DNA of 64,000 nt from CAWDVB01 sp963824105. Lineage in GTDB: Bacteria; Actinomycetota; Actinomycetes; Propionibacteriales; Nocardioidaceae. Within the stretch, counting starts at the first letter, position 1; each line of letters starts with the position of its first letter. Positions 43,258 to 51,578 of this stretch are shown piece after piece. The DNA lies in assembly GCA_963824105.1 (NCBI GenBank), contig CAWGNN010000010.1:1-64000 (forward strand), read 5' to 3'. Position numbers and translations under genes: made by a program. The notes under the pieces were generated by a model that worked only from the letters and a program-made list of their open reading frames with translations, did not search any database and had not been told where the DNA came from.

Positions 43258-44006
43258 CCGGGGTGGAGCTCCCAACCCTGCCTTCCCTCGTGGTCGGTGA
43301 GGTGAGCCACACCCGACGGGTGCCGATCCGGCACTCGTTCACCTACCGTGCGTACCAGTGGCTGGTCGACGTAGACGCGTTGCCGCGACTGCCGCTCTGG
43401 CTACGGCCGCTCGCCGGCTTCGATGCCCGGGATCACCTCGACGGCGGCCGGAACGGCGACGGCATCCGCGGCGACCTGGAGCGCTTCCTCGAAAGCCGAG
43501 GCGTGGAGCTGGAGCCGACCGACCGGGTGGTGATGCTCGCCAACGCGCGGGTCCTCGGCCACGTCTTCAACCCCCTCACCGTCTTCTGGGCGGTGAGCCG
43601 CGAAGAGCTCGTTCGGGCCGTCGTCTTCGAGGTGCACAACACCTACGGGGAACGACACACCTACCTGCTCGACGTCGACGAGCGTGGGCAGGCCGAGACC
43701 GAGAAGGCGCTCTACGTCTCACCGTTCAACGACGTCTCCGGTAGATACGACATCCGGCTACGCATCGATCCAGCCCTGGTCAGCGTGACCGTCGGCCTCG
43801 ACCGCGACGACCAGCGGGTCATGGTCGCGACGACGCGTGGCGTGCCAGAGCCCGCGACGAATCGCGCGCTGCTCCGCACGGCCTCCACGCATCTGCTGAT
43901 GACCCAGCGGGTTACCGCCCTGATCCGGCTCAACGGCATCCGGCTCTGGCTGCGCCGGCTGCCCATCCGACCACGCCCCGTCCACGTCAAGGAGTCGCTG
44001 CGATGA
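43254..44006 (+). CDS. DUF1365 protein
   Basis: A 250-aa protein beginning with GTG in a GTGA overlap. SHTRRVPIRHSFTYRAYQWL, LANARVLGHVFNPLTVFW, VVFEVHNTYGERHTYLL and KALYVSPFNDVSGRYDIR are the conserved blocks of DUF1365. The biochemical role is unknown, but the family is tightly tied to Cfa-like methyltransferases and FAD oxidoreductases in light- or singlet-oxygen-regulated loci. Confidence 0.85.
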   Translation: MTGVELPTLPSLVVGEVSHTRRVPIRHSFTYRAYQWLVDVDALPRLPLWLRPLAGFDARDHLDGGRNGDGIRGDLERFLESRGVELEPTDRVVMLANARVLGHVFNPLTVFWAVSREELVRAVVFEVHNTYGERHTYLLDVDERGQAETEKALYVSPFNDVSGRYDIRLRIDPALVSVTVGLDRDDQRVMVATTRGVPEPATNRALLRTASTHLLMTQRVTALIRLNGIRLWLRRLPIRPRPVHVKESLR

Positions 44007-45295
44007 CGCTGACCTCGTCCGCCCCCACCACCCGTCGCGGCACCATCGACACCGAGCAGGCTTCACCGCCCGCCGTTGCCCTCCGGGAGCGGCTCGCCCA
44101 GACCCTGATCCGAGTGGTGGCCGGACGCGTTCCGGTGGACATCCAGCTGCCGGACGGCAGCCTTCTCGACCCGCTGCCCCGGCAGCGGGTCGACGGCGCC
44201 GGGGACGCCAACCGGCCCCGGATCCTGCTCCAGCACCCGGACCGCTTCTATCGGCGACTGGCCCGGGCCCCCAAGATCGGTATCGGTGAGGGCTACACCG
44301 CCGGTGACTGGTCGCCCGCTCCGGGCACCGACCTGGCCGACGTGCTCACGCCGTTCGCCGAGCGGGTTCCCACGATCCTGCCGAGCTGGCTGCTGCGGCT
44401 GCGCCGACTGGTGGTCCAGCCGATCCCGCGCGAGCAGCACGGCGCGAAGGAGCACACCCAGGACAACATCTCGGCTCACTACGACCTGAGCAACGAGATG
44501 TTCGCCGCGTTCCTGGATCGGACCATGACCTACAGCTCGGCGCTCTTCGACCGCGATCGGCCGCTCGGCGAGCAGGACCTCACCCAGGCCCAGCTGCGCA
44601 AGATCGACGGCGCCCTCGATCTCGCCGGTGTCTCACAGGGAACGACGCTGCTCGAGATCGGCACCGGCTGGGGCGCACTCGCTCTGGCTGCGGCCGGTCG
44701 AGGTGCGCAGGTCACGACGGTCACGCTGTCGGTGGAGCAGGCCGACCTGGCGCGCGAGCGGATCGCCGCCGCCGGGATGTCGGACCGGGTCGAGGTGATC
44801 GTGCAGGACTATCGGGACATCACCGGCACGTTCGACGCGATCGTCAGCGTCGAGATGATCGAGGCAGTGGGGGAGCGCTACTGGCCGGAGTTCTTCGCGA
44901 CTCTCCGCCGTCTGGTGAGGCCGGGCGGATCCGTCGCCCTGCAGTCGATCCTGATGTCGCACGAGCGCTACCTCGCGACCCGTGACTCCTACGGCTGGAT
45001 CCAGAAGCACATCTTCCCCGGTGGTCTGATCCCGTCGACGACCGCGATCGAGCAGCACGCCGGCGCTGCCGGTCTCGAGGTCACCGCCGCACATCGCTTC
45101 GGCACCGACTACGCCGAGACCCTGCACCGCTGGCGCTCGGCGTTCCTGGCGGCGTGGCCCACCATCCAGTCGAACCGCTTCGGTGAGGACTTCCGCAGGA
45201 CGTGGGAGTTCTACCTCGCCTACTGTGAGGCCGGCTTCCGCACCGGGTACATCGACGTCGCTCAGTTGCAGCTCCGCCCGGGTGAGGCCCGATGA
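44003..45295 (+). CDS. Cyclopropane-fatty-acyl-phospholipid synthase-like methyltransferase
   Basis: A 430-aa SAM enzyme with the Cfa layout: an N-terminal lipid-binding part (ILLQHPDRFYRRLARAPKIG, IGEGYTAGDWS), then NISAHYDLSNEMFAAFLDRT, TYSSALFD, motif I LLEIGTGWGALAL, and EMIEAVGERYWPEFF. It methylates or cyclopropanates unsaturated acyl chains of membrane phospholipids. Its start overlaps DUF1365. In this context it may make branched, cyclopropane or furan-type fatty acids; which one cannot be told from sequence. Confidence 0.88.
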   Translation: MTLTSSAPTTRRGTIDTEQASPPAVALRERLAQTLIRVVAGRVPVDIQLPDGSLLDPLPRQRVDGAGDANRPRILLQHPDRFYRRLARAPKIGIGEGYTAGDWSPAPGTDLADVLTPFAERVPTILPSWLLRLRRLVVQPIPREQHGAKEHTQDNISAHYDLSNEMFAAFLDRTMTYSSALFDRDRPLGEQDLTQAQLRKIDGALDLAGVSQGTTLLEIGTGWGALALAAAGRGAQVTTVTLSVEQADLARERIAAAGMSDRVEVIVQDYRDITGTFDAIVSVEMIEAVGERYWPEFFATLRRLVRPGGSVALQSILMSHERYLATRDSYGWIQKHIFPGGLIPSTTAIEQHAGAAGLEVTAAHRFGTDYAETLHRWRSAFLAAWPTIQSNRFGEDFRRTWEFYLAYCEAGFRTGYIDVAQLQLRPGEAR

Positions 45296-46278
45296 GCTCC
45301 GATCACGGTCTCGATCGGTTGCTCGACCGAGCCGTCCTGCCCGGCTACAGCAGCATCGGGTACGCCCTTCGCCGGGGCGCCTGGGCAGCCGACGACCCCC
45401 GGCCGGACGCACTGGTCGGCCGGCGAGCGCTGGTGACCGGAGCCGGTGGAGGACTGGGCGAAGCCACTGCCTTGGGGCTGGCTCGTCTCGGCGCGACCGT
45501 TCATTTGCTGGTGCGGTCGGCCGAGCGAGCGGCGCCCGCTCTGCAGAGGATCAGCGACGAGCTGAACTCCGCGGAGCACGCCGCGGCCCTGAACGTCGAG
45601 GAGTGCGACGTCTCCGACCTGTCCTCGGTCCGCCGATTCGCCGAGGGCTTCTCCGACCGGCTCGGGCAGGAGGGTGGCGGCCTCGACGTACTGATCCACA
45701 ACGCCGGGGTGATGCCGCCCGTCCGCACCAGCTCGGTGGACGGCCACGAGCTCACCGTGGCGACCCATGTGCTCGGTCCGGTGTTGATGACCGAGCTACT
45801 CCTGCCGGCACTCCGCAACGCTGTCGATGGAGCCCGGGTCATCCTGGTCTCCTCCGGCGGGATGTACACCCAGCCGCTCCCCGTCGACGACATCGAGTTC
45901 GAGCAGGGCAGCTACCGCGGCAGCGTCGCCTACGCCCGTTCCAAGCGGATCCAGGTCGAGCTGACGCCGGTGCTCGCCGAGCGCTGGGCGCGCGATGGCG
46001 TCGCCGTCTACTCGATGCATCCCGGATGGGCGGACACCCCGGGGGTCGCGACGTCGCTGCCGTTGTTCCGCGCGTTGACGCGCCCCTTCCTGCGCACGAC
46101 CGCAGCCGGGGCCGACACGGCGGTCTGGCTCGCAGCCACCGACGTAGCTCCGCCGAGCGGAACCTTCTGGCAGGACCGGAGCCAACGGCCCACCAGCTAT
46201 CGAGCCCGCACCCGCCCCACTTCGAGCCAGGTCGACAAGGTCTGGGACTGGGTCCGGACCGCGACCGACCTGGCCTGA
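45292..46278 (+). CDS. Short-chain dehydrogenase/reductase
   Basis: A 328-aa SDR: ALVTGAGGGLGEATALGLAR (TGxxxGxG), LIHNAGVMPP (NAG), LVSSGGMY catalytic Ser region and the YxxxK pair in AYARSKRIQVE. Close to the family often annotated as dehydrogenase/reductase SDR member 12. Overlaps the methyltransferase gene by 4 bp and closes the light-module operon, presumably acting on a keto or hydroxy acyl intermediate. Confidence 0.85.
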   Translation: MSSDHGLDRLLDRAVLPGYSSIGYALRRGAWAADDPRPDALVGRRALVTGAGGGLGEATALGLARLGATVHLLVRSAERAAPALQRISDELNSAEHAAALNVEECDVSDLSSVRRFAEGFSDRLGQEGGGLDVLIHNAGVMPPVRTSSVDGHELTVATHVLGPVLMTELLLPALRNAVDGARVILVSSGGMYTQPLPVDDIEFEQGSYRGSVAYARSKRIQVELTPVLAERWARDGVAVYSMHPGWADTPGVATSLPLFRALTRPFLRTTAAGADTAVWLAATDVAPPSGTFWQDRSQRPTSYRARTRPTSSQVDKVWDWVRTATDLA

Positions 46279-46437
46279 CGCTTCAGTCAGCGGGCCTGTC
46301 GATGCTGGTCGGAGGTTCCGGCGCGGCCGGGCTGTTCGGGCACGCGGGGGTGATGCAGAATGCCAAGCACACCGCTGGCGTCAGCATCCCGGTCACGGCG
46401 CTGCGTCGCCCCTGATCCCCACCGGAGGGACACGTCC

Positions 46438-47490
46438 ATGCCGATCGAGACCGTCGAGGATCTGCGCGCGCATCTCGAGCTGGCCATCAAGGTGGAACTG
46501 TCCACCGTGCCGCCCTACCTGTACGCGAAGTACTCCATCGAGGACCAGCGCTGCGAGGCTGCGATGCTGCTCCGGAGCATCGTCACCGAGGAGATGCTGC
46601 ACGCCACGTTGGCGGCGAACCTGCTGCTCGCCGTCGGGGGGCGGCCTCGGTTCGACGATCCCTCGTATCTGCCGGTGTATCCGAGCCTGCTGCCACACCA
46701 TCGGCCGCCGCTGCAGCTGGATCTCGCCGCCTGCACGCCCGAGACGGTGCGGGAGATCTTCATGGGCATCGAGCAGCCGGAGGTGCACGACGCGCCTGCC
46801 GAGCCCGACGAGTACGAGACGCTCGGGCAGTTCTACCACGCTCTCGAGGAGGCCCTTGTCGCCCTCGACGCTGGCGGCGACCTGTTCAGCGATCCGCAGG
46901 CAGATCGACAGCTCGGAGACCCGAGCTTCTACGGAGCGGTCGCGGGTGACGCCGAAGACAGCGGTGGCCTGGTCCTGGTGCGTGATCTGGAGAGTGCGCG
47001 GGCAGCCATCGCGGTGATCGTCCACCAGGGCGAAGGGCTCAGCGATGACAAGTGGGCCGATCCGGCGCATCAGGAGCTGACCCACTACTCGAAGCTGGTT
47101 CAGATCGCTGACGGCACGAGTCCGGTCCCGGGCCTTCGACCGGTCCCGACCAGCCCTCGCACCGCCGACTACCCACTGGCACTGCAGCCCGTCTCGGATC
47201 TGTTCAACCTCTCCTACCGGTACATGTATGTCCTGCTGGACGAGTTGATGCAGCCGGTGCCGGACAAGGGGCGGTTGGTGGGCGAGATGTACAGGATCAT
47301 GTCCGGGGTGCTGTCGCCGTTGGCGAACTACCTCGTCGCCCAACCTCTGGGGGATGGACGTTGTGCGGCTCCGACGTTCGAGCGTGTCGATACCGAGGCG
47401 CCACTCGCTCGAGCGACGCTGCATGCGGCAGCGGCTGCCCTGCACGACACGCGGCCAGAGCTCGCGCCCATCGTCGAGGCCCTTGCCTGA
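46438..47490 (+). CDS. Ferritin-like protein of the VioB/PF12902 type
   Basis: A 350-aa protein whose first 230 residues form a ferritin-like four-helix bundle: LRAHLELAIKVELSTVPPYL, TEEMLHATLAANLLLAVGG (ExxH), HALEEALVALDAGG and PAHQELTHYSKLVQI. In violacein-type pathways this domain belongs to iminophenylpyruvate dimer synthase, but stand-alone members are of unknown role. ATG 46438 follows GGAGGGACACGTCC. It follows the SDR gene by 159 bp of non-coding DNA and may be independent of the light operon. Confidence 0.7.
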   Translation: MPIETVEDLRAHLELAIKVELSTVPPYLYAKYSIEDQRCEAAMLLRSIVTEEMLHATLAANLLLAVGGRPRFDDPSYLPVYPSLLPHHRPPLQLDLAACTPETVREIFMGIEQPEVHDAPAEPDEYETLGQFYHALEEALVALDAGGDLFSDPQADRQLGDPSFYGAVAGDAEDSGGLVLVRDLESARAAIAVIVHQGEGLSDDKWADPAHQELTHYSKLVQIADGTSPVPGLRPVPTSPRTADYPLALQPVSDLFNLSYRYMYVLLDELMQPVPDKGRLVGEMYRIMSGVLSPLANYLVAQPLGDGRCAAPTFERVDTEAPLARATLHAAAAALHDTRPELAPIVEALA

Positions 47491-47522
47491 CGGGCGTGGG
47501 CGGCGGTAGTGACGCGAGCTGG

Positions 47523-47558
47523 TTACACAAACATATAGAATCCTCTAGGATTGTGTTC
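47523..47558 (+). promoter_or_regulatory. Promoter with palindromic operator, leaderless antitoxin gene
   Basis: TTACAC (47523-47528), 17 bp and TAGGAT (47546-47551) give a promoter starting at about the ATG 47559, so the mRNA is probably leaderless. The -10 box lies within AATCCT-CT-AGGATT (47539-47552), a perfect 6-bp-arm inverted repeat. Such a site suits autorepression by the DNA-binding antitoxin. Confidence 0.6.
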
Positions 47559-48278
47559 ATGGCGAACTTGAGCGTGGCCGAAGCTGCCAAACGGCTCGGC
47601 GTCGGCGTGCCGCGGATCCACCAGAGGATCTCGGACGGTTCGCTGCGCGCTGAGCGGATCGGCTCCCAATGGGTGGTCGACGAGCTCTCCCTGTTGCGGG
47701 TCGCCGAGCGCAAGGCCGCAGGTCGCCCGCTCTCTGCCCGCTCCGCGTGGGCGATCATCGCGCTTGCCGAGGGCGATGTGGAGGAGCTGGCCGCGCTTGC
47801 TCCGGTCGAGCGGTCACGTGCCAAGGCCCGACTGGACGAGCTGCTCTCGCTCGTCGCAAGGCCGGTGAAGCCCGAGAGCGATGTCCGGCACATCGCCTCG
47901 GAACTGCGGCTGATGTTCCGGAACCGGGCAGAGTTGCTGTCACGCAGGGTCGCTGGCGCGGACCTGCCGAAGCTGCGCGAGGACCCTCGGTGGGAGTCCA
48001 TAGTCAGCCCGGCTGCAAGTGGCATCGGTTCGGTGGACATCGACGGCTATCTTGCGCCGAACGACGTGGAGCCCGTGTCGCGCGAGTACCTGCTGATGCC
48101 GGCCGACGCCGATGCCAACGTGATCATCCACATCCTGCCGAACGACCAGAAGGCGTACGCCGACTCGAAGCTGTTGCTTGCTGTCGATCTGGCCGACCAG
48201 CGCGGCCCCCGCGAGGAGCTGCGAGCGGCAGAGTTGCTCCAGGAGCTCGCCGTCGAGTGGAAGGCGGCGAAGCGATGA
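47559..48278 (+). CDS. Helix-turn-helix antitoxin-like protein (AbiE-type partner)
   Basis: A 239-aa protein. The N-terminal 45 residues are an excisionase/MerR-like HTH (LSVAEAAKRLGVGVPRIHQR then WVVDELSLL). The rest is helical and acid/base rich (about 60-120), ending in a domain with LLMPADADANVIIHILP. Its stop overlaps the ATG of a nucleotidyltransferase-type toxin, the usual antitoxin-then-toxin order of type IV AbiE systems. It likely neutralises and autoregulates the pair. Confidence 0.65.
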   Translation: MANLSVAEAAKRLGVGVPRIHQRISDGSLRAERIGSQWVVDELSLLRVAERKAAGRPLSARSAWAIIALAEGDVEELAALAPVERSRAKARLDELLSLVARPVKPESDVRHIASELRLMFRNRAELLSRRVAGADLPKLREDPRWESIVSPAASGIGSVDIDGYLAPNDVEPVSREYLLMPADADANVIIHILPNDQKAYADSKLLLAVDLADQRGPREELRAAELLQELAVEWKAAKR

Positions 48279-48958
48279 TCGTGCTCCCCGCGATGCCTCC
48301 CGAGCAGACCGCGTCCTGGCTTGGAGTCCTGGATCTCTACGACCGCCTGCCCGAAGGGTGGACTCTCATCGGTGGTCAGCTCGTCCACCTCCATTGCGCC
48401 TAACGCGACCGTTTCCCCGAACGCGCGACCAACGACGCCGACACCGTGACCGACGTCCGCACCGACCCCACGATCCTGCACAGGTTCACTCGGACCCTCA
48501 CGGATCTGGGTTTCAAGTCGGCCGGCATCTCAGCCGAAGGCCGCCAACACCGCTGGGTGCGCGACAAGGCGTCCATCGATGTGCTGCTGCCCGAGGGAGT
48601 TGGGGAGCGGGCCAGCGAACGGCAGGGAGTGACCGGCGGCCCCACCTTGTCGACCCAGGGTGGCACCCAGGCGCTCCAACGCAGCGAGGTTGTCGCGGTC
48701 ACTGTCGAGGGTCGCGAAGGCTTCGTTCGCCGGCCCAACCTCGTCGGCGCGCTCGTGGTCAAGGCCGCCGCGCACACCAATGTCGGCGAGCAGGATCCAC
48801 GTCGCCATCGGCGGGACTTCCTCGTACTCGCCGGACTTGTCACTGCGAGTGACTTCGCCGGTGAGGAGTTGTCGAAGAAGGACCGAGAACTCCTCCTGGA
48901 GGTTCGGGGTGCCATCGACTCGATCACTCGGATTCGACTCGCGGCCGAGCTGGGCTGA
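48275..48958 (+). pseudogene. AbiEii-like nucleotidyltransferase toxin with an internal stop
   Basis: From ATG 48275 (overlap ATGA with the antitoxin) the frame reads LYDRLPEGWTLIGGQLVHLHCA, then TAA at 48401-48403, and continues in the same frame as RDRFPERATNDADTVTDVRT to 48958. GGQLVHLH and NDADT are the nucleotidyltransferase active-site pieces (GG/S and DxD), so the TAA lies between them. One G-to-T change (GAA to TAA) would explain it. The toxin is inactivated unless the stop is read through or restarted at GTG 48446, which lacks the first motif. Confidence 0.75.
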
Positions 48959-48967
48959 CAGCGGGGG

Positions 48968-49146
48968 GAGCCGATCCGTGAGTCGGTCGCTCGACTCCGC
49001 TACGCCCAGACCACCGGCCTGTGGGCGATCTACCGGTGCGATCGCAACCTCAAGTCCATGAGTACAAGCACAAGCGGCAGACTGAGGACATCCAGTCCCT
49101 GCTCGACCGCATCGAGAACAGTGGAGACCCGATCTTCTGCGGCTGG
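48968..49146 (+). pseudogene. DUF3024 remnant with a frameshift
   Basis: EPIRESVARLRYAQTTGLWA and IYRCDRNLK in one frame continue as HEYKHKRQTEDIQSLLDRI and NSGDPIFCGW in another, the pattern of the DUF3024 domain. One base is missing near 49050 (TTCCAT expected, TCCAT present). The N-terminal part of the family is absent. A decayed fragment in an interval between the toxin and the arsenite permease. Confidence 0.6.
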
Positions 49147-49234
49147 GGCCTGGCTTCAGCCGCCCTTCCACACGGCGTCCCGCCGCCCGGTCTCCGGCGG
49201 AACGCCTGCCCTGCCTAGACTCGGCGGCGAGCCC

Positions 49235-50338
49235 ATGAGCAAGACCTCGAGCACCCCGCCCACCGACCCGGACGAGACAGCCGTCCTGGGGAGGCTCTCG
49301 GCGCTGGACCGATTCCTGCCGGTGTGGATCCTGGCCGCCATGGTGGGGGGTCTACTGCTGGGCCGGTGGTTCTCCGGGATCCAGTCGGCGCTGGACTCGG
49401 TCAAGGTCGGGCAGACCTCGCTGCCGATCGCCGTCGGACTGCTGCTGATGATGTACCCGGTGCTGGCCAAGGTCCGCTACGAGGACATGGGCCACGTGAC
49501 CGGCGACCGCAAGATGCTGTGGCTCTCCCTGCTGCTGAACTGGTTGATCGGGCCGGCCCTGATGTTCACCCTGGCCTGGGTGTTCCTCGCCGACCAGCCC
49601 GAGTTCCGCACCGGCCTGATCGTGATCGGGCTGGCCCGGTGCATCGCGATGGTGCTGATCTGGAACGACCTCGCCTTTGGTGACAGGGAGGCGGCCGCGT
49701 TGTTGGTTGCGCTCAACTCGGTCTTCCAGATCCTGGCCTACGCGCTGCTGGGCACCTTCTACCTCAAGATCCTCCCGGGCTGGCTGGGCCTGGATACCGC
49801 CGACGTGCACTTCTCTACTTGGGAGATCAGCAAGGCCGTGCTGATCTTCCTGGGCATCCCGCTGGTCGCGGGCTATCTCACCCGCCGGGTCGGGCTGCGG
49901 ACCAAGGGTCGGGAGTGGTACGAGCGCGAGTTCATTCCCCGGATCAGCCCGTGGGCGCTGTACGGCCTGCTGTTCACCATCGTGGTCATGTTCGCGCTGC
50001 AGGGCGACGCGATCACCTCCGACCCGGTCTCGGTGATCAGCATCGCCGTCCCGCTGCTGGTCTACTTCGCGATCATGTGGGGCGTCTCGTTCCTGGTCGG
50101 CTACCGCACCCAGATGACCTACTCCAAGACCGCAACCCTGGCGTTCACCGCCGCTGGCAACAACTTCGAGCTCGCCATCGCCGTGTCGATCGGCGTGTGG
50201 GGCGTGACCTCGGGTCAGGCGCTGGCCGGGGTGATGGGCCCGCTCATCGAGGTCCCGGCTCTGGTCGCCCTCGTCTATGTCTCTCTCTGGCTGCGCCGCA
50301 GGTACTTCACCCGGAAGCCCACTCCCGCCGGCCCCTGA
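49235..50338 (+). CDS. acr3: Arsenite efflux permease, ACR3 family
   Basis: A 367-aa, ten-TM carrier. The ACR3 hallmarks are the cysteine C136 in GLARCIAMVLIWND and the buried Glu in GNNFELAIAVSIG near the C-terminus, both needed for As(III) transport. It exports arsenite driven by the proton gradient. ATG 49235 has only a weak ribosome site; TAGACT at 49216-49221 could be a -10 with a very short leader. No arsR or arsC lies beside it, which is unusual. Confidence 0.9.
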   Translation: MSKTSSTPPTDPDETAVLGRLSALDRFLPVWILAAMVGGLLLGRWFSGIQSALDSVKVGQTSLPIAVGLLLMMYPVLAKVRYEDMGHVTGDRKMLWLSLLLNWLIGPALMFTLAWVFLADQPEFRTGLIVIGLARCIAMVLIWNDLAFGDREAAALLVALNSVFQILAYALLGTFYLKILPGWLGLDTADVHFSTWEISKAVLIFLGIPLVAGYLTRRVGLRTKGREWYEREFIPRISPWALYGLLFTIVVMFALQGDAITSDPVSVISIAVPLLVYFAIMWGVSFLVGYRTQMTYSKTATLAFTAAGNNFELAIAVSIGVWGVTSGQALAGVMGPLIEVPALVALVYVSLWLRRRYFTRKPTPAGP

Positions 50339-50391
50339 GCCACTACCGCGGGACCAGCCACCCTCTGGACCCGTCGAGCAACAGCCGCCTG

Positions 50392-50559
50392 TCAGCTCTC
50401 CCGCGTCTCGCCGCCTGTCTTGCGTCGTGAGCGTCGTGTGATCGCAGCCAGGCCGCGTCCGAGCAGGCTGAGCAGCGTGCCGAGCGCATGGGCGGTGCCG
50501 CGCAGAACCGCCAACAGGCCGCGGAAGAACCCGACTCCCGATCGTTGTTCGTCGTTCAC
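50392..50559 (-). CDS. Possible small basic protein (55 aa)
   Basis: A GTG-started frame: VNDEQRSGVGFFRGLLAVLR, then GTAHALGTLLSLLGRGLAAI and a basic tail TRRSRRKTGGETRES. It has one amphipathic or hydrophobic helix followed by positive charge. The frame lies between the arsenite permease and CsbD in otherwise empty sequence. No ribosome site of note and no known family. Weak call. Confidence 0.35.
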   Translation of the reverse strand: MNDEQRSGVGFFRGLLAVLRGTAHALGTLLSLLGRGLAAITRRSRRKTGGETRES

Positions 50560-50693
50560 CGTTGTGTGCCCCTGTCCCCTCGGAGGAGTCGTCGGCGCCG
50601 GAAAGCCCGAACGACAGCCGTTGGAAATGATACGGGGCGGACTTTGGCCTCTACCTGGCAGCGAGATGTGCGCGCGATGCTGCTGTTGCAGAT

Positions 50694-50801
50694 ATGGCGC
50701 GGGATTTCGCCACTCGAGGAGTGGCCAGGTACATCAGTGTTGGAATGGTCGTAGTCGTTGTCATCATCATCGGGATCGTGTGGTTCCTGCGCCGCCGATG
50801 A
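50694..50801 (+). CDS. Possible single-TM micropeptide (35 aa)
   Basis: ATG 50694 opens MARDFATRGVARYISVGMVV, then VVVIIIGIVWFLRRR and a stop. The run of Val/Ile with an RRR end is a clear TM helix with positive-inside tail. Likely a small stress-type membrane peptide, near CsbD. An internal GTG at about 50721 is an alternative start. The rest of 50339-50949 holds nothing else that I can support. Confidence 0.45.
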   Translation: MARDFATRGVARYISVGMVVVVVIIIGIVWFLRRR

Positions 50802-50949
50802 TCGGCTTCGGATGTCCTGCCCTCACGGCGGGGATGCCCTCACGGCGAAACCACCGCCGTCGATTCGGCCGGTGACGAGAATCCACACCTAAGGCGCGAG
50901 CCCGGACTCCGCCATCGCGAAGTCCGACCCAGGGAATGAAGGAGTCGTC

Positions 50950-51138
50950 ATGGACAACAAGGATCAGGTCGAAGGCAGAGTGAAGCAGGCTGCGGGCGAC
51001 CTCACGGACAACAAGGATCTGAAGAAGGAAGGCAAGGCTGACGAGAGGGCAGGCGACGTCAAAGAGTTCCTGGAGGGCGTCAAGGACAAGGCCGACGACC
51101 TCGTCGACACGGTGAAGGACAAGTCCACCAAGCACTGA
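50950..51138 (+). CDS. CsbD-like stress protein
   Basis: A 62-aa, Lys/Asp-rich helical protein: MDNKDQVEGRVKQAAGDLTD, then GKADERAGDVKEFLEGVKDK. Matches the CsbD family, small hydrophilic proteins induced by general stress (sigma-B-type regulons). Good ribosome site GAATGAAGGAG before ATG 50950. Molecular role unknown in the family. Confidence 0.85.
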   Translation: MDNKDQVEGRVKQAAGDLTDNKDLKKEGKADERAGDVKEFLEGVKDKADDLVDTVKDKSTKH

Positions 51139-51578
51139 CTATCAGAGAGCGTCCGGGAACCAACGAACGATGGGACGATCAGCGACACGTCGCGGACCCT
51201 CGCCCCCATTGCCACTGTCAGGCGGTGAATATCCGACCGTGGGCGGGCAGCCTTGAGCAGCCGCCGACACACTCAAACACGCCGTGCATGCCGCCTGCCC
51301 GCATCGGGTCGGCGTCGTCGCCCAGTTCGAGGTGATCGCGAAGGGTCGCCGCGGGTCCACCCCCGGCCCGGTCGCACACGGCCTCGACTCGTCTTCGGCG
51401 AAGAACGGGTTTGCCCTGGGCGCTGCGGCGTCGTCCGTGAGGGCGCGTTCAGTGGTGCCCGGGACCGATATCCCGGGACCTATATTCCGCGGACATACGG
51501 GACTACGATAGGGAAATCCAGAGTGCCGACATAGATGTGACTTTCGTGGCACCTGTCGGCAATGGCCCGGAGGCCGTT
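51139..51578. other. Intergenic leader of the ice-binding gene
   Basis: No recognisable gene in 440 bp. It contains two direct copies of CCCGGGACC (51458-51466, 51472-51480) 14 bp apart, which together with GATATC form an imperfect palindrome. TACGAT at 51503-51508 could be a -10. These may control the surface-protein/sortase operon. Confidence 0.35.

Noticed and set aside
46279..46437. Possible gene remnant between the SDR and the ferritin-like gene (LSMLVGGSGAAGLFGHAG)
   Set aside because: The frame is short, without start or ribosome site, and I recognise no family.
51284..51511. 75-codon plus-strand frame before the ice-binding gene
   Set aside because: No ribosome site or recognisable domain; overlaps the promoter-like repeats.
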